DNA from: Paenibacillus harenae DSM 16969
GTDB taxonomy: Bacteria > Bacillota > Bacilli > Paenibacillales > Paenibacillaceae
Assembly (NCBI RefSeq): GCF_000422465.1
Contig: NZ_AULV01000013.1
Span: 1-64,000 of the forward strand
Length of the DNA: 64,000 nt
Direction: 5' to 3'
A program made the position numbers and the translations under genes. Shown piece by piece: positions 48,360 through 56,161 of this stretch (position 1 is the first letter of the stretch; each line of letters starts with the position of its first letter). Under the pieces are notes generated by a model that was given only the letters and a program-made list of their open reading frames with translations, was not told the origin of the DNA and ran no database searches.

Positions 48360-48905
48360 CTAGCCCTGCTCTATCAATCCGTACTTGCCGTCGCTGCGTT
48401 TATATACAACGTTGACCTCTTTATTGTCGACATTCGCGAATACGAAGAAGCTGTGCCCCACCATATTCATCTGCAAAATCGCTTCTTCCACATCCATTGG
48501 CTTCAAGTCAAAACGTTTGGTTCTGACCAGCTCCAGTTCGTCTTCTTCTTCCAGAATGCTTACCGCCGAGCCTTCCTCCCTGAACAGGGAGCGCACGCCA
48601 TTGCCTTGACGGAACTTGCGGTTTACTTTTGTCTTATGCTTACGTATTTGTCTTTCCAGTTTGTCTGTAACCAGATCAATCGAAGCATACATATCCTCGC
48701 TTTTCTCCTCCGCTCTAAGCATGACGCCAGGAAGCGGAATGGTTACTTCAACCGTATGTTTGCCTTTGGTAACCGTTAGCGTTACATTAATGTCGGAGGC
48801 GATTGGTTCTTCGAAATATTTATCCAACCGGCTGAGTTTCTTTTCGACGTAGTCTCTCAAAGCATCTGTTACTTGAAAGCGTTGACCTCGAATGTTGTAG
48901 TTCAT
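48360..48905 (-). CDS. hpf: Long-form ribosome hibernation promoting factor
   Basis: HPF binds the small subunit decoding region and dimerises 70S ribosomes into inactive 100S particles in stationary phase or stress. At 181 residues it has the N-terminal S30AE domain (MNYNIRGQRFQVTDALRDYV, about 1-100), a charged linker and a C-terminal dimerisation domain (about 125-181; KRFDLKPMDVEEAILQMNM, HSFFVFAN). The ATG follows AAAGGAGGAG. Position between the fli genes and secA equals B. subtilis yvyD/hpf. Confidence 0.96.
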   Translation of the reverse strand: MNYNIRGQRFQVTDALRDYVEKKLSRLDKYFEEPIASDINVTLTVTKGKHTVEVTIPLPGVMLRAEEKSEDMYASIDLVTDKLERQIRKHKTKVNRKFRQGNGVRSLFREEGSAVSILEEEDELELVRTKRFDLKPMDVEEAILQMNMVGHSFFVFANVDNKEVNVVYKRSDGKYGLIEQG

Positions 48906-48931
48906 GTGTAACTCCTCCTTTACATGAGCTT

Positions 48932-48960
48932 ATTATATCATATGTAGGCAGTCAGCACAA
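48932..48960 (-). promoter_or_regulatory. Sigma-A promoter of hpf
   Basis: The minus strand reads TTGTGC (48955-48960), a 17-bp spacer, then TATAAT (48932-48937), 27 bp before the start codon. Stress-sigma elements, known for Bacillus hpf, were not recognised by eye. Confidence 0.7.
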
Positions 48961-49073
48961 AATAGTTTTTAGTTTATTGTGAATTTTCAGATAATTATTA
49001 GAAGCTTTTGTGACAGCTGCATAATCTCATGGAATTGGGCAGGATGTCAGCTAAACTCACATCGGAATTAACA

Positions 49074-49099
49074 GAAAAAAGCTCCGGTTGCCCGGAGCT
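49074..49099 (-). terminator. Intrinsic terminator after the cold-shock gene
   Basis: On the minus strand, AGCTCCGG and CCGGAGCT around a short loop are followed by TTTTTT. Confidence 0.9.
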
Positions 49100-49150
49100 T
49101 GCGATGTCCTTGTCCATTAATCCCTATAGGGGGGCTGGATCAGCCGATAA

Positions 49151-49348
49151 TTACAGTTTTACAACGTTTGCAGCTTGTGGGCCACGAGCGCCTTCAACGA
49201 TATCGAATTCAACCGATTGGCCTTCTTCGAGCGTCTTGAAACCTTCGGTTTGGATTGCGGAGAAATGAACAAATACGTCGCCGCCTTGCTCAGTCTCGAT
49301 AAATCCATAACCTTTCTCTGCGTTAAACCATTTAACTTTACCTTGCAT
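49151..49348 (-). CDS. Cold-shock domain protein (CspA/CspB family)
   Basis: A 65-residue single cold-shock domain acting as RNA chaperone and single-stranded nucleic acid binder. RNP1 KGYGFIE and RNP2 VFVHFSAI are present. The start is ATG 49348, 9 nt behind GAAGGGAA; a TTG two codons up is less likely. Single-gene unit with its own promoter and terminator. The exact paralog name (cspB, cspC, cspD) cannot be set from sequence alone. Confidence 0.94.
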   Translation of the reverse strand: MQGKVKWFNAEKGYGFIETEQGGDVFVHFSAIQTEGFKTLEEGQSVEFDIVEGARGPQAANVVKL

Positions 49349-49408
49349 GTGCAAACATTCCCTTCATCTTCAAATGCTGTGGCAATACATCGTATAACCC
49401 ACAATTTG

Positions 49409-49438
49409 ACTATAACATCGACTTCGCGGAATTGTCAA
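49409..49438 (-). promoter_or_regulatory. Sigma-A promoter of the cold-shock gene
   Basis: The minus strand reads TTGACA (49433-49438), an 18-bp spacer, then TATAGT (49409-49414). The leader is about 55 nt, short for a cold-shock RNA thermosensor. Confidence 0.75.
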
Positions 49439-49467
49439 ACAATTTGTTGGAAGCGGATACATTGCGA

Positions 49468-50703
49468 TTAACTTTTCAATAATATGATCATTAACGCTAA
49501 TGAATTTAAGCCTGTTTGCTCTACGTTTTCGACCAATGTTTGAAGAAAACCCCCGAAATGCTCGCTGTTTCTGGAGAAGGATTGTATAAAGCTTACGGCT
49601 TTCTCTGGAGTAAGATCGCCCTCTTCGCTGACAAGACCAATTCCAATAAGCTGAAATTTTATTAGCGACAAAATCGAAACCATTTGTATGTATTGTTGGA
49701 GAATCCCTTTTCTTTTTTCGAAAAGAAAAAGTCTTTCAAAAACATAATTGACGCAGTAGTTTTCCAATATATACTCATGTTTAACCATAAAGGGATCATA
49801 GATTTTATTCAAACCTTTAATATATTGATCCAAAACTATTCCGGCGTCGCCGCTTTCGAGCATCAATCCTTTTGATGTTTTTCCAACAAACTCAGCATAA
49901 CGTTTATTTCCTCCCCCCATTTTTGCACGAGTTTGCATCATTTCGAGAAGAAGCTTTACGGATACATGAGGCGCTATTTTCACGTTGCTTAGAAAGGAAT
50001 CGATCATTCTATTATCAAGCTGATGCTTAAATTGGGAAAGCAGCGCCGGAATTTTAACATATTCCTTTGCCGAATGAATGCTATCCAGCTTTTCGCAAAA
50101 CATGCCTAATAGAATGACGCGTTCATTAAAACGATAGGCTCTGTTTTGCAACAGTGAAATTACGAATATGCGTAAATCCCAGAAGTAAGCCTGTAAACTC
50201 CCTTTTCCGCTTCCAATTGTATTGATTCTGTTGTTGTACATGGAATAGTGATCTTGCTGCTCGACGACATCAAACTCCATTGGACGTTCATTTAATAATG
50301 CAAGCCTTGCCGTTTCCGGGCAAGAGAGTTTGCTGCCCATTTCGATAACCCCATCGACCAAATTATTGGTGCGAGGATAAACCGCACATGTATAACAAAG
50401 CGCTTTTTCACCTAATTTGGTTTGAATCCCGCATAGCTTTTCTTCCGATAAAAAAGAACAAAATCCTTGATCGTCCAATTTCATTACCGCATACTTTTGC
50501 TCAGTAGCGTCTTTCTTTACTCGTTTCACATTCGTTTTAATTTTCTCGGTAAGCTCAGGTTCCTTCACTTTCTGATATTTTTCATATGTAGGCTTATCAA
50601 TATATATATTCCAGCTCGAGCAACAAGTATCCTCACATGCGCTGCCAGTACAAGTAAATTGTTTCATGTATTGCGGCAACATATGCTTCACGACTTTATC
50701 CAT
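49468..50703 (-). CDS. fliB: Flagellin lysine-N-methylase FliB
   Basis: A 411-residue protein of the family that methylates flagellin lysines (known for Salmonella FliB). The N-terminal cysteine pattern is typical: FTCTGSACEDTCCSSW (about 16-31), then further cysteines (GFCSFL, LCGIQ, LCYTCAVYPR), suggesting an Fe-S cluster. The all-alpha C-terminal half is AT-rich in DNA and Leu-rich. The ATG follows AAAGGAG. It lies downstream of the VWA/TIG gene with a strong terminator between, and in the late-flagellar region, supporting flagellin as substrate. Flagellin encoded here has many lysines that could be targets (inference). Confidence 0.88.
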   Translation of the reverse strand: MDKVVKHMLPQYMKQFTCTGSACEDTCCSSWNIYIDKPTYEKYQKVKEPELTEKIKTNVKRVKKDATEQKYAVMKLDDQGFCSFLSEEKLCGIQTKLGEKALCYTCAVYPRTNNLVDGVIEMGSKLSCPETARLALLNERPMEFDVVEQQDHYSMYNNRINTIGSGKGSLQAYFWDLRIFVISLLQNRAYRFNERVILLGMFCEKLDSIHSAKEYVKIPALLSQFKHQLDNRMIDSFLSNVKIAPHVSVKLLLEMMQTRAKMGGGNKRYAEFVGKTSKGLMLESGDAGIVLDQYIKGLNKIYDPFMVKHEYILENYCVNYVFERLFLFEKRKGILQQYIQMVSILSLIKFQLIGIGLVSEEGDLTPEKAVSFIQSFSRNSEHFGGFLQTLVENVEQTGLNSLALMIILLKS

Positions 50704-50766
50704 TCCGGTGTCTCCTTTTTTTCAGCCTTGCTCTAATTATCGGATTAAACCTTCATTTCTGTTAAT

Positions 50767-50800
50767 AAAAAATCCGGAGACGTCATGTCTCCGGATTTTT
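50767..50800. terminator. Bidirectional terminator after the VWA/TIG gene
   Basis: AAAAATCCGGAGAC and GTCTCCGGATTTTT form a near-perfect hairpin with a CAT-containing loop. On the minus strand it lies 3 bp past the VWA/TIG stop. Confidence 0.93.
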
Positions 50801-50803
50801 CAG

Positions 50804-53698
50804 CTAGTTGACCGTAAAAGTTACCGCATTGCTTACTTGGCCGTCGGCGTTTACGACCGTCACATCTTGCACGCCAGAACCAACTGGCACGGTCACTTTA
50901 ATGCGTGTTGCACTCAAGTAAACCTTAGTTGCCAATGTCGACCCTACATATACTTTAGAAGCGCTCGTAAAGTTCGTTCCTGTAATGTAAAAAATCGAGC
51001 CGGCGCTTCCGCTATTTACGTTTAAGCTTGTAATCGTTGGCGCAGGAGCAAGAGGGCCGTTATCGTAAGTTAACACTGTTGATGCCGATTGGCCATTCGC
51101 TAACGTAACCATCAATGGCACAACGCCTGTTGTTGGACTTGCCGGGATTGTCACTTTCAACGACGTTGGACCAATAAAGGCGAAAGTAGCATTCACGCCA
51201 TTGACCGTCACCTTTGCCGAAGCTTCAAAGTTAGTTCCATACACATAGACAATGTCTCCGCCCGCTTTATTCGCATGATCCACTGAAAGCCCTGTGATAG
51301 TAGGCTGTACTGCCGTATACTCATAAGCGCTAATAAGCGATGCCGTCGCACCATCTTTAGTCGTTACAGTGACATCAACAAAGCCTGTGGTTGAAGAAGC
51401 AGGAGCAACTGCTTTCAAACGGGTATCGCTCAAAAAGGTAGCATTCACTTGTGCTGTTCCAAATGTAACGACAGCACCGCTGTTGAAGTTTGTTCCGTCG
51501 ATATAGATCGTGGTTCCGCCAGTTGTAGGACCTGTGTTAGGAGAAATACCTGTTATGGTGATTGGCAAAACAACTGGATTTGTGTATTCGTATGCTTGTG
51601 CCGCAACCGCTTCCTGCTCTACATTCGTAACTTTAACATCTACAAAGCCTGCAGCGTCGCCTGCTGGAACAATAACTTTAAGGCGTGTATTACTCAAGTA
51701 AGTGGAAGAAGCTTCTTTACCTCCAATAAATACTTTTGTCGTTTTACTTATGAAATTAGTGCCGTTAACATAAATGCTTTCACCGCCATTGACCAAGCCT
51801 TGATTTGGCGATACGGACGTAATGGTCGGCACTGGATGTTGAATAGCCGTGTATGTGAATGCGGCCGGCAAAGTGAGAATATTGCCGTTTCCGTCATTCA
51901 GTATAACATCTACAACCCCCGGAATATCAGCAGCAGGAATTGTTACTTTTAAGCGGGTATCCGATAAAAATGTTGTTGTCGCTGCCTTGTTTCCGATGGA
52001 AGCTTTCATCGCATTCGTTAAGTATTTGCCTTCTATATAAGCAGCTATTCCGCCCGCTACCGTATCTGTTGCAGGCGAGATCGAATTAATCACTGGGTCA
52101 GTCTTTGGAGGCTCATTATAACGGAATGCGTCAGAAATCGTCACGCTTGTGCCGTCTGGATTCGTAATTGAAATTGGCACCAGTCCCGGCGTTAATGCCA
52201 TTGGCGAAGTAACTTTCAAATAAGTTGCGGAAGCGTTAATAACTATCGTTGCCGGAATTTCGCCAAATTTCACCGACAAGCCCTTCATAAAGTAATTGCC
52301 GTTAAATATTACGGTCGTTCCTCCCTCTAACGGGCCATTATCAGGAGTAATCGCCGTTACAATCGGATCGGCTTTATATTGGTAAGTTCCAGTAGCTTTT
52401 TGTTTATCCGGATTTGTAACCGTTACATTAACCGTACCTTGAACGGATGCAGGAGCAGTAACCGTAATTTGCGTCGGGCTTACGACTGTAACATTAGTGG
52501 CAGTAGCAGCTCCTAAAACGACTGTTGCCCCTGGCACAAAATACTCGCCATTAATGGTTACTGTTTCACCGCCGTTAGGATGCCCGGAAGGTTCAACAAT
52601 CGATGTAATGATTGGTGCCGGAAGCTTTACGGTAACATTTGCGCTAGGAACAGCCTTCGTACGCTGCGCGCCTGCATAGTCTTTATAATTAATGACCGAA
52701 TCGGCAGTTGAAACGGCGAAAGTACCTGTTTTCGTTTTATCGACTGGACGAATTTTATAAGTAAAGTTCAACTCGCTGTTTTTCAGCTCTTTGAAGGACC
52801 AAGTTAATTCGTTACCGTTAATAGTCGGCTTAGGAATGTTTGCATCAGCCGAACCATGAACTAGCTCGAAATTTGGATCAATTACATCCTTTACTACGAC
52901 ATCGTATGCGCTAGCTTGTCCAATCTCTTGAACGATTGCCGCATAAATCTCACTCAGTCCGGTAGAGCCCAGAACAAAATGATGGTGAGCCGCAGTTGTA
53001 GCCATATCCTTCAAAAGCTTATTAGGACCGCTCGTATCCGGATTATCGTTTGGATTCAGCAAGGCAATCGTATAAAATACAATGCCTGCTTCTTTCGCTT
53101 CTAACGCTTTTTGTATCGCATATTCATAGGCCGTCCCTTTCGGTTCCGTTGCATCGCCATCTGTCAGGATGACTATAACCGGCTGTGCCTCTGGACGATG
53201 ATCCGCAAGCATCCCCGTTGCTACGCTAATTCCATCGCCTGTCGCTGTACCGCCGTTCGATTGAATACCGGAAATATAATTTTTTACAGCTGTTTTATCT
53301 GTGGATAGCGGGTATGATCCAATCATGCCTGTAGAAGAGAAATCGACGATGCCGACCCGATGCTTCGTCAAGTCCATCAAGTCAATAAAGCCTTTTGCCG
53401 CTTCCTTGGCATTAGTCATTTTATCTTCGCCTTGGTTTGGCTGATAGGTAGGTGCCATACTACCCGATTTATCAATAATTAGAATAACATCGTTAGGAAC
53501 AATTACGTTAACTGGAGGTGTACCTTTAATCGTTAGATTAACCTGGCTTTCCTCTAATACCGTGATCGAGGCGGGATTTACCGTTTTTGTAATGTTTACG
53601 TAGTCGACTGTCGCAGCGCTAGCAACTGGTGCAAGCAAGCCGCATAAAACAAGTACAACCGACATCATTATGCTTATCATCTTCTGTCTCTTTTTCAT
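50804..53698 (-). CDS. Secreted VWA-domain protein with seven IPT/TIG repeats
   Basis: A 964-residue exported protein. The start is ATG 53698 after GGGAGGG; the frame runs 42 codons further up into the riboswitch region. The signal peptide ends near VASAA. A von Willebrand factor A domain (about 65-250) has the MIDAS DKSGSM, a TGDG loop and DGDAT. A DUF11/Ig-like region (about 265-365; DVVVKDVIDPNFELVHG) leads to seven IPT/TIG Ig-like repeats (about 370 to the end), each starting P-x-I-x-x-I-x-P and containing a GG-x-x-V/I-x-I-x-G core. No LPXTG, SLH or membrane anchor is seen. Adhesion or matrix function is inferred. Expression is under a c-di-GMP-I riboswitch. Confidence 0.9.
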   Translation of the reverse strand: MKKRQKMISIMMSVVLVLCGLLAPVASAATVDYVNITKTVNPASITVLEESQVNLTIKGTPPVNVIVPNDVILIIDKSGSMAPTYQPNQGEDKMTNAKEAAKGFIDLMDLTKHRVGIVDFSSTGMIGSYPLSTDKTAVKNYISGIQSNGGTATGDGISVATGMLADHRPEAQPVIVILTDGDATEPKGTAYEYAIQKALEAKEAGIVFYTIALLNPNDNPDTSGPNKLLKDMATTAAHHHFVLGSTGLSEIYAAIVQEIGQASAYDVVVKDVIDPNFELVHGSADANIPKPTINGNELTWSFKELKNSELNFTYKIRPVDKTKTGTFAVSTADSVINYKDYAGAQRTKAVPSANVTVKLPAPIITSIVEPSGHPNGGETVTINGEYFVPGATVVLGAATATNVTVVSPTQITVTAPASVQGTVNVTVTNPDKQKATGTYQYKADPIVTAITPDNGPLEGGTTVIFNGNYFMKGLSVKFGEIPATIVINASATYLKVTSPMALTPGLVPISITNPDGTSVTISDAFRYNEPPKTDPVINSISPATDTVAGGIAAYIEGKYLTNAMKASIGNKAATTTFLSDTRLKVTIPAADIPGVVDVILNDGNGNILTLPAAFTYTAIQHPVPTITSVSPNQGLVNGGESIYVNGTNFISKTTKVFIGGKEASSTYLSNTRLKVIVPAGDAAGFVDVKVTNVEQEAVAAQAYEYTNPVVLPITITGISPNTGPTTGGTTIYIDGTNFNSGAVVTFGTAQVNATFLSDTRLKAVAPASSTTGFVDVTVTTKDGATASLISAYEYTAVQPTITGLSVDHANKAGGDIVYVYGTNFEASAKVTVNGVNATFAFIGPTSLKVTIPASPTTGVVPLMVTLANGQSASTVLTYDNGPLAPAPTITSLNVNSGSAGSIFYITGTNFTSASKVYVGSTLATKVYLSATRIKVTVPVGSGVQDVTVVNADGQVSNAVTFTVN

Positions 53699-53730
53699 CA
53701 AAATCCCTCCCAAAATATTAGTTGACAAAG

Positions 53731-53765
53731 AAAAACAATAGCTCCACTGTATATGGATGCTATTG
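53731..53765 (-). terminator. Riboswitch-controlled leader terminator
   Basis: On the minus strand, CAATAGCATCCA ... TGGAGCTATTG (53754-53765 with 53736-53746) is followed by TTTTT. It lies between the c-di-GMP aptamer and the start codon. Its 5' arm contains GCATCC (53755-53760), complementary to GGATGC (53786-53791) in the 3' edge of the aptamer, so the two structures can compete. Confidence 0.85.
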
Positions 53766-53779
53766 TCGAATAACCAAAC

Positions 53780-53861
53780 ATTTGGGCATCCTGGCGATCT
53801 TGCGCATTCATACGAAAGACCCATGGCTTTGCGTCACTATATCACTATAGTTTTGCCAAAT
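53780..53861 (-). ncRNA. c-di-GMP-I (GEMM-I) riboswitch aptamer
   Basis: The minus-strand RNA shows the GEMM-I layout. P1 is ATTTGGCA with TGCCCAAAT. A P2 hairpin CTATA-GTGA-TATAG follows, with a GNRA tetraloop. The invariant GACGCAAAGCC comes next. P3 starts GGGTCTT and closes with AAGATCGCC, the tetraloop-receptor side. It lies 25 nt after a sigma-A promoter's expected start and 14 nt before a terminator, upstream of the VWA/TIG gene. Pairing of the aptamer's 3' edge with the terminator arm suggests that ligand binding turns expression off (inference). Confidence 0.92.
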
Positions 53862-53892
53862 ATTCAGTTTTCTTTGATTCTAAATTACTATT

Positions 53893-53921
53893 ATTATACA
53901 ATAGATTTATGATTTCATCAA
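53893..53921 (-). promoter_or_regulatory. Sigma-A promoter of the riboswitch-VWA/TIG unit
   Basis: The minus strand reads TTGATG (53916-53921), a 17-bp spacer, then TATAAT (53893-53898). It lies just after the fliT stop. Confidence 0.85.
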
Positions 53922-53941
53922 TTACAATAGTTAAATATTCC

Positions 53942-54310
53942 TCATTTTGATTTGCTGTCAATAAAATAGCCGTTAATTTGTGTCGCTTCCTGTAAATAGG
54001 CGTTTCTAGTAATTTTGCCATTCGCGATTAGCGATAATTCACGATTGGCTTGTTCACTCAAATGGCGGAAAACTTCAAGCAATTGTTTCTCTAGTCCCAA
54101 ACATTCTGCTAAAATAGATTTCTCGGCGTCCGTATACGTTCTGCGCTCACTGATCAGGCCTTCATCCACTCGCTCGCGCAGTTCCGATTGTTCGACCTGA
54201 AGAAGAAGAAGCAAATTGAAATTCGCCTCTTCCTCTAAGTCTAATTGCAGCAATTCGGTCGATATATCTTTCATCCTGCTAAGCAACGATTCCACTGCAG
54301 CCTCACTCAT
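53942..54310 (-). CDS. fliT: FliT-like flagellar protein
   Basis: A 122-residue, mainly helical, charged protein translated with a 4-bp ATGA overlap behind fliS. Position (fliD-flaG-fliS-fliT) and size match FliT, the chaperone for the cap protein FliD in other bacteria; the sequence itself is poorly conserved in this family, so context carries the call. Heptad-like Leu patterns fit a helical bundle. Confidence 0.75.
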   Translation of the reverse strand: MSEAAVESLLSRMKDISTELLQLDLEEEANFNLLLLLQVEQSELRERVDEGLISERRTYTDAEKSILAECLGLEKQLLEVFRHLSEQANRELSLIANGKITRNAYLQEATQINGYFIDSKSK

Positions 54311-54696
54311 GTGTTCGAAGCCACCTTATCCTGTTTAGCCAGCTTTAACGCTTCTGCCCATGTGTCTCTAAGCTCTGTTATTAAATTCAAGCTTTCATTT
54401 GCTGCCGCTTTATCCTTCTTGGCATTCGCTTCAAACAGTTTGGATTGAATATAATCGTAGAGACTAACCAAATTACGAGAGATCTCATAATTCATATCTA
54501 ACGTCGCTTGCAGCTCATCCACTATGTTTTGCGCCTTAATAAAATTCATATGCTTGCTGTTCATATCTTTTTGCTCGATTGCGGCTATGCCTAGTTTAAT
54601 GAAGCGAATAGCACCGTTATACAACAATAATGTAAGTTCTCCTGGAGAGGATGTCTGAACCTTAGTGTTTTGGTATTGATTCTGCGCGTGAAGCAA
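54307..54696 (-). CDS. fliS: Flagellin export chaperone FliS
   Basis: FliS binds the flagellin C-terminus in the cytoplasm and prevents early polymerisation. At 129 residues, family features are the N-terminal YQNTKVQTSSPGELTLLLYNG and the four-helix pattern. The start appears to be TTG 54696, with AAGAGGTG 7 nt ahead and only 6 bp after the flaG stop, so it is translationally coupled to its neighbours. In B. subtilis FliS also supports FliW homeostasis. Confidence 0.93.
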   Translation of the reverse strand: MLHAQNQYQNTKVQTSSPGELTLLLYNGAIRFIKLGIAAIEQKDMNSKHMNFIKAQNIVDELQATLDMNYEISRNLVSLYDYIQSKLFEANAKKDKAAANESLNLITELRDTWAEALKLAKQDKVASNT

Positions 54697-54702
54697 TCCT
54701 CT

Positions 54703-55050
54703 TCACCTCTTCTCGTCGATGATAGCACCTACAGTTAGTTCTTTCAGCTTCTCAACCAGCTCGATGAACTTCTCGGAAGGCAGTTCATGAACCACCTCAT
54801 GCGTTTCTTTATTGAGAACTTGAACGATCACCGCACCTGTTCCTTCATGAATTTTATAATTAAATTCATGAATGGTTACTTGAACCGCTTTATTGGCCTT
54901 ATCAATCGAGCTAAGCAACGCTTGCTCGCTGACAGATAAAATCGCGGATTTGCTTTTCACTTTTAGTTCCTGATACTCGCCGACAACCTTTATGGGAATA
55001 CGCGACGACTTTTCATACGTGCTCGCTTTTGAGGTTGTATTTATTTCCAT
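54703..55050 (-). CDS. flaG: FlaG-family flagellar protein
   Basis: A protein of 115 residues from ATG 55050, which has GGAGG 11 nt ahead. An alternative ATG at 55083 overlaps the fliD stop (TAATG) and would add 11 residues. The C-terminal half has the FlaG pattern: FNYKIHEGTGAVIVQVLNKE, then VHELPSEKFIELVEKL. FlaG proteins affect filament length in other genera; the mechanism is unclear. It lies between fliD and fliS. Confidence 0.88.
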   Translation of the reverse strand: MEINTTSKASTYEKSSRIPIKVVGEYQELKVKSKSAILSVSEQALLSSIDKANKAVQVTIHEFNYKIHEGTGAVIVQVLNKETHEVVHELPSEKFIELVEKLKELTVGAIIDEKR

Positions 55051-55082
55051 TTTCAATCCCGCCTCCGGTCCGATTCGTATCA

Positions 55083-56018
55083 TTATCCGAATTGACTCTG
55101 GAGCCAGCTCATCTGTGCATTCCCGTTTGCAATTGCTTTCTCCATCGTACTAAACATCAAATAGTATTTATCTTCTTTCTTATTAATTTTAGCATTTAAA
55201 ATATTGATTTTTTTCTCGATATCCGCTTCAATTTTACCTAGTGCAGTTGAAACGTTATTGTAGACCGAACCTGCTGAGCCCGCTTTAGACGAAATTTTTG
55301 CTATCGTATTCGTCGTTTCTGTGAACATCTTCTGAGCGACGCCGCCAAATAGTTCGATTACTGCTTTCGGATCCGCTTCAATAGCAGCCTTCAGCTTTTC
55401 AGAATTCACATATAGTTTCCCTGCAGTAGATGGGTTACTTCGATCGTAGATACCTGTAGTTATGCCAACGTCCGCCAACGAATCCGGTTTCGCGGGATCC
55501 GTGATGCTTTCTACATCCGAAGTTGCTATGCTTCTAAAATTTGAATAGGCATCGGTCAATATTTGATCGCTCCCAAGCAACCCCTGTTTCGCTTTCTGCT
55601 CCCAATTTTTGATGTCATCTTCGCTCATCGCTTTTTTCTCTTCACTTGTCAGAGGCTGATAAGCCCTTTCGGCTTTCTCGCTGAGCTTACCCTTTATCGT
55701 AATGCTGGAGTCATTATAAGATTTCACAAAATCAGAAATCTTATTGTAGATCGCATCCTTGTCGGCTTGCGAATATACCTTCGTACCTGTTGCGTCTATC
55801 GTGCCAGATGGCCAGTTGTAGGAATATTGCAATTGCTGCGCCGTATCACGCAAAGGATATATGCTGGTATTAATGGCTCGATAGGCATCCTGCAGCCATT
55901 CATTCTTAACTTTCTTGGCGTTCAACTTGTTTAAAGGCACCCGATCCACTTCGAGCATCTTATTAACCATGCTTTCAATGTCCATACCAGAGCTTAGACC
56001 TGTCATGCGCATTACCAT
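55083..56018 (-). CDS. fliD: Minimal flagellar cap protein FliD lacking the variable middle domains
   Basis: FliD forms the filament cap and folds flagellin at the tip. From ATG 56018 (GGAG 9 nt ahead) it has 311 residues, well short of the roughly 450-600 common in Bacillales. The N-terminal D0/D1 part is intact (MRMTGLSSGMDIESMVNKML, to about residue 70), and so is the C-terminal D1/D0 part (from about 85: KISDFVKSYNDSSITIKGKL, PLTSEEKKAMSEDDIKNWE, and the end MSWLQSQFG). The D2/D3 middle, which forms the exposed head, is absent, joined near SYNWPSGTIDATG. The frame is clean, so this is a natural minimal form or an in-frame deletion. It heads fliD-flaG-fliS-fliT. Confidence 0.92.
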   Translation of the reverse strand: MVMRMTGLSSGMDIESMVNKMLEVDRVPLNKLNAKKVKNEWLQDAYRAINTSIYPLRDTAQQLQYSYNWPSGTIDATGTKVYSQADKDAIYNKISDFVKSYNDSSITIKGKLSEKAERAYQPLTSEEKKAMSEDDIKNWEQKAKQGLLGSDQILTDAYSNFRSIATSDVESITDPAKPDSLADVGITTGIYDRSNPSTAGKLYVNSEKLKAAIEADPKAVIELFGGVAQKMFTETTNTIAKISSKAGSAGSVYNNVSTALGKIEADIEKKINILNAKINKKEDKYYLMFSTMEKAIANGNAQMSWLQSQFG

Positions 56019-56056
56019 AACATTCAACTCCAATCTTAATTTTTCCCTTATTATGT

Positions 56057-56084
56057 TTATCGAACAAATCTTCGATATTATTTA
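56057..56084 (-). promoter_or_regulatory. Sigma-D promoter of fliD-flaG-fliS-fliT
   Basis: The minus strand reads TAAA (56081-56084), a 16-bp spacer, then TTCGATAA (56057-56064). The 16-bp spacing equals that of the hag and flgM promoters in this window. A second TTCGATAA block occurs at 56092-56099 without as good a -35. Confidence 0.7.
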
Positions 56085-56161
56085 TAGTGAATTATCGAAC
56101 AATCGATTAAAATTATAAATAATAAATGATTAACAACCTTTTATGAAGCGAGGAACCCTTT

